From: Yersinia proxima
GTDB taxonomy: Bacteria > Pseudomonadota > Gammaproteobacteria > Enterobacterales > Enterobacteriaceae
Assembly: GCF_902170785.1 (NCBI RefSeq)
Contig: NZ_CABHYG010000022.1
Span: 62,001-126,000, forward strand
DNA: 64,000 nucleotides
Reading direction: 5' to 3'
Positions 48,153-58,230 of the stretch are shown piece by piece. The first letter of the stretch is position 1, and the number at the start of each line of letters is the position of its first letter. The notes under the pieces are model-generated. The model searched no databases. It saw only the letters and a list, made by a program, of their open reading frames with translations, and had not been told where the DNA came from. The position numbers and the translations under genes are program-made.

Positions 48153-50138
48153 TTATTCATCTTCGAGATAAGTATAACCGTATAGACCGGTTTCAAACTC
48201 TTCCATAAATTGAGCTTGTAACTCGGCATCCAGATCGGTTTCTTTCACTTGTTTGGAGAACTGTTGCAGCAATTTCTTCGGATTCAACTGCACATATTCC
48301 AGCATATCTGCAACCGTGTCGCCTTCATCTGTCTGCTCGACCTCTACCGCGCCGTCAGGGAAGACAAATACATCGACTGCCGAGGTATCGCCGAACAAAT
48401 TGTGCATATTGCCCAGAATTTCCTGATAGGCACCGACCATAAAGAAGCCCAGCAGCGGTGGGTTTTCTGCATCATATGGCGGCATCGGCATGGTGGTAGC
48501 CACCCCATCGCCATCGATATAATGATCGATAGTCCCATCCGAATCACAGGTAATATCCAACAACACCGCACGGCGCTCTGGTGGCTTATCCAATCCTTCC
48601 AATGGCAAAACTGGGAAAAGTTGATCGATACCCCATGCATCCGGCATTGACTGGAACAGCGAGAAATTCACATATAGCTTATCAGCCATACGTTCTTGCA
48701 GCTCATCGATGATTGGTCGGTGCGCACGGTTGCTCGGATCCAACTGCTTTTGGATCTCATTACAAATGCTTAGATACAGCTCTTCAGCCCATGCGCGCTG
48801 TGTCAATTCCAACATACCGTGAGCGTATTGAGTATGCACATCATGCAAATCCATCTGGCTGTCGTGCAGCCATTCGCGTAGAGAACGGCGATTTTCTGGC
48901 TCTTGCATTTCCTGCCAGGTTTCCCACAAACTTTCCAGTGCGCGTGGCGCGTCAGCTGCTGGCGGTTGTGGCTGTGACTCATTGAACTCATTACGTTCCA
49001 CGCCAATAACATTGGAAACCAGCACGGTATGATGTGCGGTAACTGCACGGCCCGACTCGGTAATCACAGTTGGGTGCGGCAAACCATGTTCATTACAAGC
49101 ATCACCAATTCCCCAGATAACGTTATTGGCATATTCATTCAGGCCATAGTTAACGGAGCAATCTGATTGGGAACGCGTCCCTTCGTAATCCACACCTAAG
49201 CCACCGCCAACATCGAAACACTGAATATTGACACCCAGTTTGTGTAGTTCCACATAGAAACGGGCCGATTCACGCACACCTGTGGCGATGTCACGGATAT
49301 TGGACAACTGAGAGCCTAAATGGAAATGCAGCAATTGCAGGCTGTCCAGACGACCGGCTTCACGTAGCATATCAACCAACTGCAACACCTGAGTCGCAGA
49401 CAAACCGAATTTGGATTTCTCACCACCGCTCGCCTGCCATTTGCCGGAGCCTTGTGATGCCAAACGCGCACGGACACCTAAGCGCGGGACGACGTTCAGG
49501 CGTTCGGCTTCTTCCAGCACCATTTTGATTTCTGACATCTTTTCGATGACCAGATAAACCTTATGGCCCAATTTTTCGCCGATTAATGCCAAGCGGATAT
49601 ATTCACGGTCTTTATAGCCATTACAAACGATGACTGAGCGAGTCATACCGGCATGTGCCAGAACCGCCATCATTTCAGCTTTAGAACCGGCTTCCAGCCC
49701 TAATGGCTCACCGGAATTAACCAGTGACTCAATAACCCGGCGATGCTGATTAACTTTAATCGGATAAACCAGGAAGTAATCGCCTTCATAACCAAACGAC
49801 TCGCGTGCACGTTTAAATGCACTATTAATTGAGCGCAGACGATGCTGTAAAATTTGTGGGAAACAGAATAATGCAGGCAGGCGCTGTCCCTTATCACGCT
49901 GCATTTCTTTGACCAATACAGCCAGATCGACACGTGCCTCACGATTATCCGGATCAGGGCAAACACTGATATGACCGAGTTCATTGACGTCATAATAGTT
50001 GCCACCCCAGTAGGCGACGTTATACGTGCTCAGCATCTTACTGGCATTACAATCATTCATGGCAACCTCCTGCATGGAGCGTAAAGAAACATGTGCGCCC
50101 GCAGCTGACGGACGGCCAATCAAGTTATCATCAGACAT
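48153..50138 (-). CDS. speA: Biosynthetic arginine decarboxylase
   Basis: A 661-residue PLP enzyme producing agmatine from arginine. The PLP-Lys motif lies in [15 protein letters not shown], a glycine-rich phosphate site in [16 protein letters not shown], and the active-site Cys in [10 protein letters not shown]. It is nearly collinear with E. coli SpeA (658). Agmatine here would go to AguA/AguB, encoded at 58.2-60.2 kb, since speB is not next to speA. An inner ATG ([10 protein letters not shown]) is an alternative start; the long version matches E. coli. Confidence 0.97.
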   Translation of the reverse strand: MSDDNLIGRPSAAGAHVSLRSMQEVAMNDCNASKMLSTYNVAYWGGNYYDVNELGHISVCPDPDNREARVDLAVLVKEMQRDKGQRLPALFCFPQILQHRLRSINSAFKRARESFGYEGDYFLVYPIKVNQHRRVIESLVNSGEPLGLEAGSKAEMMAVLAHAGMTRSVIVCNGYKDREYIRLALIGEKLGHKVYLVIEKMSEIKMVLEEAERLNVVPRLGVRARLASQGSGKWQASGGEKSKFGLSATQVLQLVDMLREAGRLDSLQLLHFHLGSQLSNIRDIATGVRESARFYVELHKLGVNIQCFDVGGGLGVDYEGTRSQSDCSVNYGLNEYANNVIWGIGDACNEHGLPHPTVITESGRAVTAHHTVLVSNVIGVERNEFNESQPQPPAADAPRALESLWETWQEMQEPENRRSLREWLHDSQMDLHDVHTQYAHGMLELTQRAWAEELYLSICNEIQKQLDPSNRAHRPIIDELQERMADKLYVNFSLFQSMPDAWGIDQLFPVLPLEGLDKPPERRAVLLDITCDSDGTIDHYIDGDGVATTMPMPPYDAENPPLLGFFMVGAYQEILGNMHNLFGDTSAVDVFVFPDGAVEVEQTDEGDTVADMLEYVQLNPKKLLQQFSKQVKETDLDAELQAQFMEEFETGLYGYTYLEDE

Positions 50139-50822
50139 AATTCGCCTCTATTGCGATACTGACGATAAAGTCAGCCACTATCGCAGCTACAACCTGCAAG
50201 GACAACCCGCGTGAATGCCAAATCGGCAGAATATTACGCTGGAAAGCGCGATCCACGAGCGGTTTATCACTCAGCTATTCATTACCCCAAACAGGGTAAA
50301 ACACGGTTAAATGTAAAATACGTTTGACTGTAAATACGTATTGAAATTTTGTGAATCGGATTAGCCGCAAAGTCCTCAAGCTAGCCAGGCTCAGTGCTTC
50401 AGGCGGTAATTAACCGGCCCGCGAATCCTGCGTCGCACCCATGTGGGTGTAACATCGCCTTGATGGTGTACAAGAAAGGAAGGTTGCAAGGGGGGATTGA
50501 ACGTCAGAACGACGCAGCTGTTGATATGCAGCAACCAGTAGACAACGGATCATTAATCCAACCACCTCCACGCATGCCGCTCATGATGAACGGACAAGAC
50601 TCAATATAATAGACATAGGTAACAGTACGATGACACTGCCATTTTAGTGATTATCGCAACGATGCGCTCATAAGATAAAGTGCCACTGCTAAGTGCAAAA
50701 CACTAAAAATCTAGCAATGAGCTAATGCCATCTTCTGCCATCTTCATCATTGCGTATCAAATAAGCTGCGCGCGCAGTTTATACCTATAACAGGAGCAAA
50801 ATGCAAAATGAAAATGGTCTGC

Positions 50823-50947
50823 ATGCCCTAAATAATTAGAGTGGTAAGAAAGCGGCAAGCGAGATAATCCCGGCGAGTTTACTGTCGTAAGTGATTCGGA
50901 TTATTGAGTGTAGCCAACGCACATGCAGCTTGAAGTATGGCGGGCAT
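50823..50947 (+). repeat. ERIC-related repeat upstream of metK
   Basis: Begins TGCCCTAAATAATTAGAGTG and ends ATGCAGCTTGAAGTATGGCG, with inner GTAAGTGATTCGGATTATTG. It has the same ends as copies at 28069 and 33067 but is more diverged in the first half. Confidence 0.78.
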
Positions 50948-51044
50948 AACTGTATCAAGCGGTAAATAAATCAAGTAACAACCGAAGTAAGAAATATCTT
51001 GATGCAAAAAGGGCTGGCATTAATGGCAAAAGCTAACCTAAAAT

Positions 51045-51106
51045 AGACGTCCAGATGTTAATACATCCATCCATTTTAATTGCTAGAATGTCTGTGTCGT
51101 TATAAT
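51045..51106 (+). promoter_or_regulatory. metK promoter with tandem MetJ boxes
   Basis: Four successive 8-base units resemble the met box AGACGTCT: AGACGTCC (51045), AGATGTTA (51053), ATACATCC (51061) and ATCCATTT (51069). A good -10 TATAAT is at 51101-51106, with TTGCTA at 51080 as a possible but closely spaced -35. Repression by MetJ with S-adenosylmethionine is established for E. coli metK; the site reading here is direct. Confidence 0.75.
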
Positions 51107-51267
51107 AGTTATGACAGACTTCTAAAGGGATAGACTGCTAAAGGCTTTGCCTAAAGGGGCGTTGTAAAGCGCAATGCAACAAAAAGCCCATTCAAACAGC
51201 GGCTTTGGTTGCTTGACTTCAATGCTATGCAGTGACATTTCACTTGTATTCAAGGTAAAGAAAACAA

Positions 51268-52422
51268 ATGGCTAAACACCTATTTACGTCGGAATCGGTT
51301 TCCGAAGGACATCCTGACAAAGTTGCCGATCAGATTTCTGATGCCGTACTTGACGCAATTCTTGAACAAGATCCAAAAGCACGTGTTGCCTGCGAGACCT
51401 ATGTCAAAACGGGTATGGTATTAGTTGGCGGTGAAGTCACCACTAACGCGTGGGTAGATATCGAAGAGATCACCCGTCGTACTGTGCGCGAAATCGGTTA
51501 TGTTAATTCTGAGATGGGTTTTGACGCTAACTCTTGTGCCGTTTTGAGCGCAATTGGTAAACAGTCTCCTGATATCAACCAAGGTGTTGACCGTGCTGAC
51601 CCACTGGAGCAAGGCGCAGGTGACCAAGGTTTAATGTTCGGTTACGCCACCAACGAAACCAGTGTTTTGATGCCAGCGCCAATTACTTATGCTCACCGTT
51701 TGGTCGAGCGTCAGGCTGCTGTACGTAAAAATGGCACTTTGCCGTGGCTACGCCCAGATGCAAAAAGCCAGATTACTTTCCAATATGATGACGGCAAAAT
51801 TGTTGGCATTGATGCAGTAGTTCTGTCAACTCAGCATTCAGATGATATTAGCCTGACAAATTTACAAGAAGCGGTGATGGAAGAGATCATCAAGCCGGTT
51901 CTGCCTGCCGAGTGGCTCACCAAAGAGACCAAATATCACATCAACCCAACCGGCCGTTTTGTTATCGGTGGCCCAATGGGGGACTGTGGTCTGACTGGCC
52001 GTAAAATTATCGTTGATACCTACGGCGGCATGGCACGTCATGGTGGCGGCGCATTCTCGGGTAAAGATCCATCCAAAGTGGACCGCTCTGCTGCCTATGC
52101 TGCTCGCTATGTGGCAAAAAATATCGTCGCGGCTGGTCTGGCTGATCGTTGCGAAATTCAAGTTTCTTACGCCATCGGTGTTGCTGAACCGACTTCCATC
52201 ATGGTTGAAACCTTTGGCACCGGTAAGATCGCTGAAGATAAATTGGTCGCTCTGGTGCGTGAGTTCTTCGAGCTGCGCCCTTATGGCCTGATCCAGATGT
52301 TGGACCTGTTGCACCCGATCTATCGCAAAACCGCCGCTTATGGTCACTTTGGTCGCGAAGAATTCCCTTGGGAAAAAACCGACAAAGCCGCCTTATTGCG
52401 TGATGCTGCTGGCCTGAAATAA
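51268..52422 (+). CDS. metK: S-adenosylmethionine synthetase
   Basis: A 384-residue enzyme making SAM from methionine and ATP. N-terminal [21 protein letters not shown] split over two family motifs, [16 protein letters not shown] and [19 protein letters not shown] are present. Length equals E. coli MetK. Product feeds MetJ repression at its own promoter and also supplies polyamine and methylation pathways such as RsmE encoded downstream. A strong terminator follows. Confidence 0.98.
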   Translation: MAKHLFTSESVSEGHPDKVADQISDAVLDAILEQDPKARVACETYVKTGMVLVGGEVTTNAWVDIEEITRRTVREIGYVNSEMGFDANSCAVLSAIGKQSPDINQGVDRADPLEQGAGDQGLMFGYATNETSVLMPAPITYAHRLVERQAAVRKNGTLPWLRPDAKSQITFQYDDGKIVGIDAVVLSTQHSDDISLTNLQEAVMEEIIKPVLPAEWLTKETKYHINPTGRFVIGGPMGDCGLTGRKIIVDTYGGMARHGGGAFSGKDPSKVDRSAAYAARYVAKNIVAAGLADRCEIQVSYAIGVAEPTSIMVETFGTGKIAEDKLVALVREFFELRPYGLIQMLDLLHPIYRKTAAYGHFGREEFPWEKTDKAALLRDAAGLK

Positions 52423-52448
52423 GTTTCACGCAGCCCATTCTCAATAGC

Positions 52449-52473
52449 AAAAACCCCGCCAGTCGGGGTTTTT
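52449..52473 (+). terminator. Terminator after metK
   Basis: AAAAACCCCG (52449-52458) and CGGGGTTTTT (52464-52473) form a perfect stem with loop CCAGT, followed by more T residues. It also separates metK from the convergent sulfur-transport genes. Confidence 0.92.
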
Positions 52474-52486
52474 TTATGTTTGATTG

Positions 52487-52906
52487 TTATGACTGCCGAT
52501 AATGCTCAATCACGCTGAATATGGCCATTCCTGCCACCATCGCGGCGGCAAAGATAATACCTTTGTTCATCCCGGCGCCCAGTAGCACCAACGCCGGACC
52601 TGGGCATATCCCTGCCAGCCCCCAGCCAATACCAAATAACATGCTGCCACCTATTAAACGGCGATCAATACGGGTGGGTGTGGGTAATTGGAGAGGTTGC
52701 CCAAGCAAGCTGGTTTGACGTTTTTTAGACCAACCAAAACCAAGAGCCGCCACCAGCACTGCAGCGGCCATCACCAGCGCCAGCGATGGGTCCCACAAAC
52801 CACCAATATCCAAAAAACCAAGCACCTTCGCTGGATTCGCCATACCTGCGACTATCAACCCCAGACCAAAAACCAGCCCGGCAAGCAATGAGAAAAGTAA
52901 ATTCAT
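52487..52906 (-). CDS. YeeE/YedE family membrane protein, second half-transporter
   Basis: A 139-residue membrane protein with about four hydrophobic segments. The family motif GIGWGLAGICPGPALVLLG holds the conserved Cys used in thiosulfate/sulfur-compound transfer by YeeE-type proteins. The start at 52906 (MNLLFSLLAG) is preferred because AGGAAGGG lies just upstream and the hydrophobic segment starts directly; the longer frame to 52960 overlaps the neighbouring gene. Together with the next gene it makes a split two-part transporter. Substrate (sulfide-derived or thiosulfate) is inferred. Confidence 0.85.
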   Translation of the reverse strand: MNLLFSLLAGLVFGLGLIVAGMANPAKVLGFLDIGGLWDPSLALVMAAAVLVAALGFGWSKKRQTSLLGQPLQLPTPTRIDRRLIGGSMLFGIGWGLAGICPGPALVLLGAGMNKGIIFAAAMVAGMAIFSVIEHYRQS

Positions 52907-52922
52907 ATTCCCTTCCTGACGT

Positions 52923-53354
52923 CTAAGCAAATAGATGGCGAACAAGCCACACGGTTGCAAAACCGGTAAGCATAAAGCTCAGTGTCGCCAGCAATGAACG
53001 CAGTGAGAAACGCGCTAAGCCACAGACACCATGTCCGCTGGTGCAACCGGCACCGTAGCGAGTTCCGATCCCGACCAATAACCCGGCCACGATCAGAACC
53101 GGCAAATCAGCATCAATCTGGATCACCGGCAGAACCGTAAAAAGTGAATAAATGCCGGGGACCATAATCAAACCGAGGAGGAAAGTAACGCGCCAGGAAA
53201 TATTCCCCGCCTTTGGCGGCAATAATCCGCCTAAAATACCGCTAATACCGGCAATACGGCCATTACAAAGCCATAAAATTGTCACGGCAATGCCCAATAG
53301 CGCGCCGCCCGCCAGAGCACTGAAAGGAGTGAAATTAGCCCAATCGATAGTCAT
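52923..53354 (-). CDS. YeeE/YedE family membrane protein, first half-transporter
   Basis: A 143-residue membrane protein with about four hydrophobic segments and the signature GTRYGAGCTSGHGVCGLARFS split across residues about 105-125, where the Cys residues are the sulfur-relay positions of YeeE/YedE proteins. The start at 53354 follows AAGGAGG at good spacing and overlaps the end of the upstream regulator gene by 4 bases (ATGA), implying translational coupling. Followed 16 bp later by the second half. Confidence 0.87.
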   Translation of the reverse strand: MTIDWANFTPFSALAGGALLGIAVTILWLCNGRIAGISGILGGLLPPKAGNISWRVTFLLGLIMVPGIYSLFTVLPVIQIDADLPVLIVAGLLVGIGTRYGAGCTSGHGVCGLARFSLRSLLATLSFMLTGFATVWLVRHLFA

Positions 53355-53680
53355 GCGCCCTCCTTCTCTTGTGGGCAATAAAGCTGATACAGCACCTCAA
53401 GCAGTGCCAATACTTTACTATCAGCGATCGAATAAAATATGCGTTTCCCTTCTCGGCGGGTGTTCACCAGCCCATCACTACGCAGTACAGCAAGTTGTTG
53501 CGAGAGTGTCGGTTGGTGAATACCCAGAGCCTCTTCCAGTTCGCCGACTGCCTTTTCTCCCTGACTCAGTTGGCACAGCAACAACAACCGATCTTCATTT
53601 GCTAATATTCTCAGCACATCACAAGCCTGCCCTGCCGCATATCTCATCAGATCCATGCTGATGGTTTTATCGTTATTCAT
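53351..53680 (-). CDS. ArsR-family regulator, BigR/YgaV-like sulfide sensor
   Basis: A 109-residue winged-helix repressor. The recognition region VGELEEALGIHQPTLSQQLAVLR and the end LYQLYCPQEKEGA closely follow BigR of Xylella and Agrobacterium. Cys36 (LLLLCQLSQGE) and Cys102 (YCPQEK) are at the positions that form the redox/persulfide switch in BigR and SqrR; Cys20 is extra. It is translationally coupled to two YeeE/YedE genes, which in BigR systems are also targets. I infer derepression by reactive sulfur. No persulfide dioxygenase gene is in this cluster. Confidence 0.85.
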   Translation of the reverse strand: MNNDKTISMDLMRYAAGQACDVLRILANEDRLLLLCQLSQGEKAVGELEEALGIHQPTLSQQLAVLRSDGLVNTRREGKRIFYSIADSKVLALLEVLYQLYCPQEKEGA

Positions 53681-53699
53681 ATGTATCTCTAATACTTCC

Positions 53700-53742
53700 G
53701 TTTTATTATATATTTTTATATTATATATATTTGCATAATGAT
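53700..53742. promoter_or_regulatory. AT-only dyad region, probable operator of the BigR-like cluster
   Basis: The 43 bases upstream of the regulator start are almost all A and T with overlapping inverted words such as ATTATATAT and ATATATAT. BigR boxes are AT-rich dyads at the same place. The region also lies upstream of rightward sprT and may affect it. Confidence 0.5.
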
Positions 53743-53806
53743 CAATTGAAAATTGTCCGACCTACTGGCTTGCATCTGGCTATCTGCCGTTTTATTCTTC
53801 CGCTAT

Positions 53807-54325
53807 ATGAGTTCACTAAGAATCCCCATCGCGCTACAGCAAGCGGTTATGCGCTGTTTGCGTCATAAATTACAGCTGGCAAATCAGCATCTTGGCACCG
53901 ATTATCCGGAGCCGAAAATTAACTATCATCAACGTGGCACCAGCGCGGGCAGTGCTTATCTACAATCCTTCGAAATTCGCCTCAATCCAGTATTATTACT
54001 GGAAAATCAACAGTCTTTTATTGATGAAGTTGTGCCTCACGAATTAGCCCATTTGCTGGTTTATCGCCAATTTGGTCGCGTTCCTCCGCATGGTAAAGAG
54101 TGGCGCTGGATGATGGAACATGTGCTGCAAGTCCCAGCCAGCCGTACGCATCAATTTGAAGTCACTTCGGTGCGCAGTAAGACTTTTAATTATCAGTGCA
54201 AATGTCAGCAACACGCCTTAACGATTCGCCGCCACAATAAAGTACAGCGCGGTGAGAGCGAATACCGCTGCCGTCAATGTGGTGAAAAACTGCAATTTGT
54301 CGCGAAAAAACCTATTAAAGATTAA
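53807..54325 (+). CDS. sprT: SprT family zinc metalloprotease-like protein
   Basis: A 172-residue protein with the zinc-protease motif HELAH in [16 protein letters not shown], a third His in [12 protein letters not shown], and a C-terminal four-Cys zinc ribbon (CKCQQH and CRQCGEKL). The role of bacterial SprT is not established. The start at 53807 ([14 protein letters not shown]) is chosen from family length (165-171 aa); a longer frame begins at TTG 53753. The ribosome-binding site is weak for either. Located between metK and endA as in E. coli, minus galP. Confidence 0.88.
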   Translation: MSSLRIPIALQQAVMRCLRHKLQLANQHLGTDYPEPKINYHQRGTSAGSAYLQSFEIRLNPVLLLENQQSFIDEVVPHELAHLLVYRQFGRVPPHGKEWRWMMEHVLQVPASRTHQFEVTSVRSKTFNYQCKCQQHALTIRRHNKVQRGESEYRCRQCGEKLQFVAKKPIKD

Positions 54326-54415
54326 CGTTACTTGTTATAAAACAGCGAGTTAACTTGCCATCCATAGCTATTATCTATAACCTGCCTGTTTTTCATCATC
54401 GGGCTGTTTTGAGAT

Positions 54416-55123
54416 ATGTTACGCAAACTTCTATTCCTGCTGGTTTTATCCTCTTCACTACTTCCGCTCTCTGGTTACAGTCAAAGCATCAATAACTTTT
54501 CTCAAGCCAAAGCCGTTGCTGCGAAAATTAATCAGGATGCACCCGGCAGCTTTTATTGTGGTTGCAAAATTGACTGGCAAGGTAAAAAAGGGGTTCCAGA
54601 TCTGAAAAGTTGCGGCTATCAACCGCGGAAAAATGCTCAACGCGCCGCACGGATTGAGTGGGAACATGTCGTCCCAGCCTGGCAATTTGGCCACCAGCGC
54701 CAGTGCTGGCAGCAAGGCGGACGCAAAAATTGCACCAAAGATCCGGTTTATCGCCAAATAGAAACAGACCTGCATAATCTGCAACCCGCTATTGGCGAAG
54801 TGAATGGTGACCGCAATAACTTCATGTATTCCCAGTGGAATGGCGATAATGGTCAATATGGTCAGTGCGAGATGAAAGTCGACTTCAAAAATAAGCTGGC
54901 TGAACCCCCTGCGCGCTCACGTGGTGCAATTGCCCGCACCTACTTTTATATGCGCGACCAATACCAACTGCGGCTTTCCAGCCAACAAAGCAAGCTGTTC
55001 GAGGTGTGGAATAGTCAATATCCGGTGACAAATTGGGAATGTGTGCGTGATGAACGGGTGGCAAAAGCACAAGGGAATCATAACCCTTATGTACAACGCG
55101 CTTGCCAGCAGCAAAAAGGCTAA
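54416..55123 (+). CDS. endA: DNA-specific endonuclease I
   Basis: A 235-residue periplasmic nuclease. Signal peptide [20 protein letters not shown] with cleavage near SGYSQS. The His-Me finger core is in [14 protein letters not shown] (catalytic His) and [20 protein letters not shown] (metal Asn). Eight or more Cys suggest disulfides. Same length as E. coli EndA. Degrades foreign DNA in the periplasm. Confidence 0.96.
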   Translation: MLRKLLFLLVLSSSLLPLSGYSQSINNFSQAKAVAAKINQDAPGSFYCGCKIDWQGKKGVPDLKSCGYQPRKNAQRAARIEWEHVVPAWQFGHQRQCWQQGGRKNCTKDPVYRQIETDLHNLQPAIGEVNGDRNNFMYSQWNGDNGQYGQCEMKVDFKNKLAEPPARSRGAIARTYFYMRDQYQLRLSSQQSKLFEVWNSQYPVTNWECVRDERVAKAQGNHNPYVQRACQQQKG

Positions 55124-55168
55124 TCTAGTATACTGGTCAAAGTTTTCGTTTCAGGGCTCAAACAACTC

Positions 55169-55900
55169 ATGCGCATACCTCGCATTTATCACCCGCAGCC
55201 TTTGCAGGCAAATACCGAATTGGCGCTCAGTGATGAAGCAGCCAATCATGTCGGCCGCGTGCTACGGATGACTGAAGGCCAAAATCTGCAATTATTTGAT
55301 GGCAGTAATCAGGTTTTTGCAGCTGAAATTATCCGGGTGGATAAAAAAAACCTGATTGTCCGGTTGGCTGAAGGGCAGTTGGAAGACCGTGAATCCCCCT
55401 TAAATCTACATTTGGGCCAGGTCATTTCCCGTGGGGAAAAGATGGAGTTTACGGTTCAGAAATCCATTGAACTGGGTGTCGATGTGATTACTCCGCTGTT
55501 TTCCGAGCGCTGCGGCGTTAAGCTGGATGGCGAACGTCTGGCAAAGAAAATTCAGCAGTGGCAGAAAATTGCCATTGCGGCCTGCGAGCAATGTGGGCGC
55601 AATAAGATCCCGGAGATCCGCGAAGCAATGCAGCTATCTGAATGGTGTGCAGAGCAAGATGACAGCCTTAAGTTGAATCTGCATCCGCGTGCCAGCAACA
55701 GCATTAACACCCTCCCCTCGTCACTCAACAAAGTACGTCTGTTGATTGGCCCGGAAGGCGGCCTTTCTGCTGATGAAATTGCCATGACCTCACGCCTTGG
55801 ATTTACTGATATCCTGCTAGGGCCGCGAGTGCTGCGTACCGAAACTACCGCTCTTACCGCAATCACTGCTTTGCAGGTGCGGTTTGGCGATCTGGGATAA
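55169..55900 (+). CDS. rsmE: 16S rRNA (uracil(1498)-N3)-methyltransferase
   Basis: A 243-residue SPOUT-fold enzyme using SAM to methylate U1498 in the decoding centre. An N-terminal PUA-like domain ([19 protein letters not shown]) precedes the knotted domain with the SAM site [14 protein letters not shown] and [16 protein letters not shown]. It lies 45 bp after endA and 25 bp before gshB, so probably in one operon. Confidence 0.96.
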   Translation: MRIPRIYHPQPLQANTELALSDEAANHVGRVLRMTEGQNLQLFDGSNQVFAAEIIRVDKKNLIVRLAEGQLEDRESPLNLHLGQVISRGEKMEFTVQKSIELGVDVITPLFSERCGVKLDGERLAKKIQQWQKIAIAACEQCGRNKIPEIREAMQLSEWCAEQDDSLKLNLHPRASNSINTLPSSLNKVRLLIGPEGGLSADEIAMTSRLGFTDILLGPRVLRTETTALTAITALQVRFGDLG

Positions 55901-55925
55901 AATTCGTTCCCGTTAGGAGAGAAGA

Positions 55926-56879
55926 ATGATCAAGCTCGGCATCGTAATGGACCCAATCTCGTCCATCAATATCAAGAAAGACTCCAGCTTCGCTATGCTG
56001 TTAGAAGCACAAAGCCGTGGTTGGGAACTGCATTATATGGAGATGGGTGATCTTTACCTGCGAGGTGGTGATGGCCGTGCCCATACCCGCCTGCTGAGTG
56101 TAAAACAGGATAAAGACGACTGGTTCAGTTTTGGTACAGAGCAAGACATCCCACTGCATGATCTTGATGTCATTCTGATGCGTAAAGATCCGCCGTTTGA
56201 TACTGAGTTCATCTACGCCACTTATATTCTGGAACGTGCGGAAGATAAAGGCACGCTGGTGGTGAATAAACCACAGAGCCTACGCGACTGTAACGAAAAG
56301 CTGTTTACTGCGTGGTTCCCTGAATTAACGCCAGATACACTGGTCAGCCGTAGCAAAGACCACATCCGCAAGTTCCATCAGGAACATGGCGATATCATTC
56401 TAAAACCTCTGGATGGTATGGGCGGCACCTCAATATTCCGTGTGAAACAGGATGACCCTAACCTGTCAGTTATTATTGAAACGCTGACCGAGTTGGGCAG
56501 CCGATTCTGCATGGCGCAAAACTTCCTGCCCGCGATTAAAGAAGGTGATAAACGCGTGTTGGTGGTGGATGGCGAACCGGTGCCTTACTGCCTGGCACGT
56601 ATTCCGGCGCAAGGTGAAACTCGCGGCAACTTGGCAGCCGGTGGCCGTGGCGAAGCCCGCCCACTGAGTGAAAGTGATTGGAAAATTGCCCGCGCTGTTG
56701 CACCGGTACTGAAGCAAAAAGGCTTAATTTTTGTCGGTCTGGATATCATCGGCGATCGCCTGACTGAAATTAATGTCACCAGCCCGACCTGCATACGCGA
56801 AATTGAAGCCGCTTTCCCGGATGTATCAATTACCGGCATGCTGATGGATGCAATCGAAGTGCGGTTAGCAAATAAATAA
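55926..56879 (+). CDS. gshB: Glutathione synthetase
   Basis: A 317-residue ATP-grasp enzyme joining glycine to gamma-glutamylcysteine. LGIVMDPISSINIKKDSSFAM at the start (shown in part), the ATP-binding ILKPLDGMGGTSIFRV and metal-binding GRLTEINVTSPTCIREIE-type motif (here GDRLTEINVTSPTC) are present. Length near E. coli GshB (315). TTAGGAGAGAAG gives a strong ribosome-binding site. Confidence 0.97.
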   Translation: MIKLGIVMDPISSINIKKDSSFAMLLEAQSRGWELHYMEMGDLYLRGGDGRAHTRLLSVKQDKDDWFSFGTEQDIPLHDLDVILMRKDPPFDTEFIYATYILERAEDKGTLVVNKPQSLRDCNEKLFTAWFPELTPDTLVSRSKDHIRKFHQEHGDIILKPLDGMGGTSIFRVKQDDPNLSVIIETLTELGSRFCMAQNFLPAIKEGDKRVLVVDGEPVPYCLARIPAQGETRGNLAAGGRGEARPLSESDWKIARAVAPVLKQKGLIFVGLDIIGDRLTEINVTSPTCIREIEAAFPDVSITGMLMDAIEVRLANK

Positions 56880-56987
56880 CCCAAAATGACTTGAGCGCTG
56901 CTTGCTGCGGCCTCATAGAAGTAAGGCCCAGGGATGGGCCGAGTCATGAACACAGCTAACAACCCTGCAGCTTCAAGGACGAAGGGG
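56880..56987 (+). repeat. Diverged ERIC-related repeat between gshB and yqgE
   Basis: Begins CCCAAAATGACTTGAGCGC and ends AACCCTGCAGCTTCAAGGAC then GAAGGGG, matching the ends of the copies at 14201 and 60246. The middle is a separate hairpin, GGCCCAGGGATGGGCC. It lies in the yqgE leader. Confidence 0.55.
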
Positions 56988-57065
56988 AGCCGTGACTTTA
57001 TTCGCATTTATCCGCATACTGACAAGAGTTTATCCCTTAACTCAGCGAATCCTCTATATAACATA

Positions 57066-57629
57066 ATGAATTTACAGCATCATTTTCTTATAGCTATGCC
57101 TTCACTTCAGGACCCACACTTTACGCGCTCGGTTATCTATATCTGTGAGCATAACAAAGAGGGTGCCATGGGTTTGGTGATTAACAAGCCGATGGAACAG
57201 TTCACTGTCGAAACTGTACTGAAAAAACTAAAAATCAGCCCAACGCCACGAGATCCCGCCATTCGACTGGATAAAGCGGTATTGGCGGGTGGCCCGCTGG
57301 CAGAAGATCGCGGGTTTATCCTGCATTCGCCACAGGAAGGTTTTGGCTCCAGTATTCCTATTTCACCAGATACCATGATAACGACCTCTAAAGATGTGCT
57401 GGAGACGTTAGGAACACCGGAACAGCCGAAAAACTTGTTGGTAGCCCTGGGATATGCGGGTTGGCAGCAGGGGCAGTTAGAACAAGAACTGCTGGATAAT
57501 GCCTGGCTGACCATTGAAGCAGACACGCATATCCTGTTTAACACCCCGATTGCTGAGCGCTGGCAAGCTGCGGCCAATAAGCTGGGTATCAATATCTTTA
57601 ATATCGCTCCGCAAGCAGGACACGCCTGA
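57066..57629 (+). CDS. yqgE: UPF0301 protein YqgE
   Basis: A 187-residue protein of the YqgE/AlgH family. [19 protein letters not shown] at the start (one residue short of the full match) and [21 protein letters not shown] are diagnostic. AlgH in Pseudomonas was linked to alginate control; function in enterics is not known. The start at 57066 gives the exact E. coli length; a longer frame from 56934 reads through the repeat and is not supported. Its TGA overlaps the ruvX ATG. Confidence 0.94.
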   Translation: MNLQHHFLIAMPSLQDPHFTRSVIYICEHNKEGAMGLVINKPMEQFTVETVLKKLKISPTPRDPAIRLDKAVLAGGPLAEDRGFILHSPQEGFGSSIPISPDTMITTSKDVLETLGTPEQPKNLLVALGYAGWQQGQLEQELLDNAWLTIEADTHILFNTPIAERWQAAANKLGINIFNIAPQAGHA

Positions 57630-58051
57630 TGGCTAATCGCACGATTGTCGCCTTTGATTTTGGTACTAAAAGTATCGGCGTCGCTATTGGTCAGGAAGTC
57701 ACTGGCACCGCCCGCGCGCTAACCTCTTTTAAAGCTCAGGACGGCACACCGGACTGGCAGAAAGTTGAAAAATTGCTGAAAGAGTGGCAACCAGATTTAG
57801 TCGTCGTTGGGCTACCACTGAATATGGATGGCACCGAGCAGCCGCTAACGGCGCGCGCTCGCAGGTTTGCCAACCGCCTGCATGGCCGTTTTGGTGTACA
57901 GATTGCCTTACAGGATGAACGCCTCAGTACTGTCGAGGCTCGCGCTAATTTGTTTGATAGTGGCGGCTATCGCGCGCTGGACAAAGGCAGTGTCGACGCC
58001 GCCTCTGCGGTAATCATTCTGGAAAGTTGGTTTGATGAGCAAGCGGGCTAA
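57629..58051 (+). CDS. ruvX: Holliday-junction resolvase-like / rRNA-processing nuclease YqgF (RuvX)
   Basis: A 140-residue RNase H-fold protein. Catalytic acidic residues lie in [16 protein letters not shown] (Asp), [13 protein letters not shown] and [11 protein letters not shown] (Asp-Glu). It is essential in E. coli and implicated in 16S rRNA 5' processing and transcription antitermination. Its start overlaps the yqgE stop as TGATG, implying coupling. A terminator follows before aguB. Confidence 0.94.
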   Translation: MANRTIVAFDFGTKSIGVAIGQEVTGTARALTSFKAQDGTPDWQKVEKLLKEWQPDLVVVGLPLNMDGTEQPLTARARRFANRLHGRFGVQIALQDERLSTVEARANLFDSGGYRALDKGSVDAASAVIILESWFDEQAG

Positions 58052-58187
58052 GTCCGCTGCGTTTGGCTTCTGCAAACAACTTCCTACGTTCTGTTTCACA
58101 ATCCTACCCGGTATTCCCTGCATGAATGGCACCCATGCCCGCACAATTGTATACTGGATGGATGCCAATCAGCGGCTCAAAATATTG

Positions 58188-58210
58188 CACACCCTTCACG
58201 GGTGTTTTTT
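58188..58210 (+). terminator. Terminator between ruvX and aguB
   Basis: CACACCC and GGGTGTTTTTT with loop TTCAC form a short GC stem followed by six T residues, 21 bases before the aguB ATG. It probably ends the yqgE-ruvX transcript and could also act as an attenuator in an aguB leader. Confidence 0.75.
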
Positions 58211-58230
58211 ACATTTATTGAGGTTTTCTC

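Larger units (their letters stand above)
50139..51267. promoter_or_regulatory. 1.1-kb intergenic region between divergent speA and metK
   Basis: This gap contains the speA leader (leftward), an ERIC-related repeat at 50823-50947 and the metK promoter with MetJ boxes at 51045-51106. Between 50300 and 50650 there are short frames on both strands, for example a 26-codon minus-strand frame at 50504-50584, but none has a good ribosome-binding site or recognisable homology, including to E. coli yqgB. A hairpin-like CACCCA/TGGGTG dyad is at 50437-50450. Confidence 0.5.

Noticed and set aside
50504..50584. 26-codon minus-strand frame upstream of speA as a leader peptide
   Set aside because: No ribosome-binding site and no similarity to known leaders or to YqgB; kept only as part of the region description.
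50394..50609. 71-codon plus-strand frame between speA and metK
   Set aside because: Starts at a non-ATG codon without a ribosome-binding site and has no family features.
52449..52473. Strong hairpin after metK considered as a repeat element
   Set aside because: It has the form of an ordinary intrinsic terminator with T-tail and no second copy in the window.
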